Origin: Aeromonas rivipollensis
Lineage (GTDB): Bacteria; Pseudomonadota; Gammaproteobacteria; Enterobacterales; Aeromonadaceae
Length of the DNA: 64,000 bases
Direction: 5' to 3'
NCBI RefSeq assembly: GCF_037811135.1
Contig: NZ_CP149130.1
Span: forward strand, 926,501 to 990,500
The notes under the pieces: model-generated
What the model was told of the DNA's origin: nothing
Database searches by the model: none
Seen by the model: the letters and a program-made list of their open reading frames with translations, nothing else
Part shown: piece after piece, positions 62,238-64,000 of the stretch
Layout of the letters: the number at the start of each line of letters is the position of its first letter
How positions within the stretch are numbered: position 1 is the first letter of the stretch
Made by a program: the position numbers and the translations under genes

Positions 62238-64000
62238 TCAGGCCTGGCTCAGGATCCGGGGGATCTGCTGGGCCTGGTGGTGGATGTGCTCCGACACCTG
62301 CACCGAGAGGCGGCTGCCCTGGCGGGCGTGCTGGCTGATGCGGCCGATGAGGGCGGCGAAGCTGGCCAGCCTGTGCTCCTGGCTCCTGGCGTTGTCGGCC
62401 CCCTGCAGGGCGATGACGGCTGTGCTGCGCGCCATCTCCCGCACCGTCTGGGTGGTCTGGCGCAACTGCTCGGCCTGCTGGCGCTGCCCGGCGGCTTCTG
62501 CGGTGATGCGGGTCAGCACTGTGGCGAGCTGATCCCCCGCCTGGGTGAGGCTGGCCAGGATCTCGGTGATCTGGCCGAGGGAGCGCTGGGTGTCGGCGGA
62601 GAGGTGGCGCACCTCGTCGGCCACGACCGCGAAGCCGCGTCCCTGCTCACCGGCGCGAGCCGCCTCGATGGCGGCGTTGAGCGCCAGCAGGTTGGTCTGC
62701 TGGGAGATGTGGCCGATGACGTCGACGATGGCGGTCACATCCTCCACCGAGCGGGTCAGCTGGGCCAGGGCGCCGCTGCTCTCGTCGATGGCGAGGCCGG
62801 TCTGGGCGGTGGCCGCCAGCATGCCCCCCACCAGCAGCTCGCTCTGGCTCATGGAGTGTTCGTTGTGCTGGGCGTGCTCCGCTATCTCGGCGGCGACCTG
62901 GTGCACCTCGCTGGCGAGCTGATTGAGCTCCTGCATCATGGTGTCGCTCTCATCCACCGCCTGTTCGGTGGTGCGGGTGCTGTGATGGATCTCCTGCACC
63001 TGCTCCACCATCTGCTGCAGGCTGGAGGAGACGCTGGAGAGCTGCCCCGCCTTCTGCTGCTGATCCTGCTGCAGGCGCTGGATCAGGCGGTTGTAGCTCG
63101 CGACTATGTCGGCCAGCTCGTTGCGCTCGCGCCCCGTTGCCAGCAGCTGTGCCTGACCAGTGGCATCGAGCTGCAGGAAGGCCGCCCGCAGTCGTAGCAG
63201 GGGCCTGACCAGCCAGCGACGCTGCACCAGGGCAAACAGCAGGGCGACCACCACCAGGCAGAGCGCCAGGGAGCCGAGTATGGTGGCGAGCTCCCGGTTC
63301 ATGGTCTGACGGGCGGTGGCGAGCCGCTCCCCCAGCTGCTCACCGGCCTGCAGCAGTTGCGTGATGTCCTGCTGCACCATCTGGCGCGCCAGCTGCTGCT
63401 GTTGCAGCGCCTTGCGGCTGCTCTCCAGCTCCTGGGGATAGCGCTTGAGCAGGGAGACCAGCTCGGCTTTGGGCTGCTCCCCCAGCTCCTTGCGCACCGG
63501 CTCTCCCAGGATGAACTCATCGGCGGCGGCCTCCTCGAAGAGATTCAGGCTCGGCAGGGCCGCCAGCGCGTCCGCCTGTTTTTGCAGGGCGGCGAGCTCG
63601 AACTGCAATCCTTCGAGGCGCTTGGCGCTGGCCTGCTCCATGTAGTTCTGACGCTGGTGGGCGAGGGCGGGCAGGGTCGCCAGTATGTCGGCGGCCCCCT
63701 GGCGATAGGCCTCGGCGCTGGCCGGATCCTGATCTGCCCCCTGCAGGCCGTAACGCAGCAGGGCCCGGGCCTGGGTGGTCAGCTCGTTCTCGGCGTTTTG
63801 CAGCAGCCACTGGCTGTTGCCGGAGAGCTTGCCCGCCGCCAGGTAGTCCCCCTCGATGCGCGCCCCCATCTGCTCGAGCCGGGCGTGCAGCGGGCCGGCT
63901 TGCTGCCCGTCCAGCTGCGCCAGCAGCGCGATCGCCTGTTGACGTATCCCCTGGGCCTCGGCCAGGCGCAGGGGATCGCCGCTGCCAAGGTAGTCGCGAA
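62238..64000 (-). CDS. Methyl-accepting chemotaxis protein (N-terminus beyond the right edge)
   Basis: The frame is open to the window edge, so the start is missing. About 587 residues are seen: a long helical periplasmic domain (to about 63300), a membrane helix ([20 protein letters not shown]), a HAMP-like linker ([20 protein letters not shown]) and the signalling domain with the conserved hairpin tip [40 protein letters not shown]. The C-terminus [10 protein letters not shown] lacks the NWETF-type CheR/CheB tether. The ligand is unknown. An ATG at 63869 is internal. Confidence 0.92.
   Translation of the reverse strand, partial: RDYLGSGDPLRLAEAQGIRQQAIALLAQLDGQQAGPLHARLEQMGARIEGDYLAAGKLSGNSQWLLQNAENELTTQARALLRYGLQGADQDPASAEAYRQGAADILATLPALAHQRQNYMEQASAKRLEGLQFELAALQKQADALAALPSLNLFEEAAADEFILGEPVRKELGEQPKAELVSLLKRYPQELESSRKALQQQQLARQMVQQDITQLLQAGEQLGERLATARQTMNRELATILGSLALCLVVVALLFALVQRRWLVRPLLRLRAAFLQLDATGQAQLLATGRERNELADIVASYNRLIQRLQQDQQQKAGQLSSVSSSLQQMVEQVQEIHHSTRTTEQAVDESDTMMQELNQLASEVHQVAAEIAEHAQHNEHSMSQSELLVGGMLAATAQTGLAIDESSGALAQLTRSVEDVTAIVDVIGHISQQTNLLALNAAIEAARAGEQGRGFAVVADEVRHLSADTQRSLGQITEILASLTQAGDQLATVLTRITAEAAGQRQQAEQLRQTTQTVREMARSTAVIALQGADNARSQEHRLASFAALIGRISQHARQGSRLSVQVSEHIHHQAQQIPRILSQA

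Overview
The window is about 64 kb of GC-rich gammaproteobacterial chromosome. Gene content and order fit Aeromonas best: the prkB-yheU-yheT and yheV-slyD-slyX-fkpA blocks of the enteric/Vibrio/Aeromonas group, a LuxO-type regulator, a Vibrio-type lipoprotein 5'-nucleotidase, a chitoporin and a tetrathionate reductase locus. Genus is inferred from gene content and protein character; no database search was possible. No transposase, integrase, phage gene or CRISPR array was found.

Layout. 1-8.4 kb: prkB (cut by the left edge), yheU, a membrane GGDEF protein, yheT, cheV, an AraC-type regulator, yheV, slyD, slyX, a WD40 lipoprotein and fkpA. 8.5-11.8 kb: a LuxO-like sigma-54 activator, a TPR protein and two small membrane proteins. 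12-18 kb: a 5'-nucleotidase lipoprotein, a Tim44-domain protein, a possible 33-residue basic peptide with a perfect ribosome-binding site, dnaB and alr. 18-25 kb: putA, a VOC protein, fumC and pepE. 25-33 kb: the complete tetrathionate respiration locus ttrRS/ttrBCA. 33-45 kb: an EEP-family lipoprotein, then an alpha-fimbrial (CS1/CFA-I/cable pilus) operon of chaperone, major pilin, usher and tip adhesin. The operon is flanked by an EAL-domain gene, an RcsB-like regulator and a BvgS/EvgS-type hybrid kinase, and looks like a transferred adhesion island with its own control. 45.2-45.6 kb: three identical tRNA-Tyr genes. 45.8-52.6 kb: a stand-alone FabH, a LysR regulator, a LysE-type exporter, a U32 protein like RlhA and small cupin, DUF1272 and methyltransferase genes. 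52.7-64 kb: a cupin, an Ada-AlkA fusion overlapping ogt, an M32 carboxypeptidase, smrA, a DUF3149 mini-protein, a TraB/GumN protein, a DUF1904 protein, a short-chain dehydrogenase, chiP and a chemoreceptor cut by the right edge.

Most unusual signal. Two unrelated genes, dnaB and the LysE-type exporter, are each followed by extra copies of their own 3' end. The copies differ from the gene mainly at synonymous codon positions, as alleles from related strains would. They look like scars of gene-tail replacement by recombination.

Other points of interest are the small peptide upstream of dnaB, a probable CTG start for ttrS, Lys-Arg Tat signals on TtrA and TtrB, GTTGCA operators at putA, and a terminator inside the fimbrial operon.
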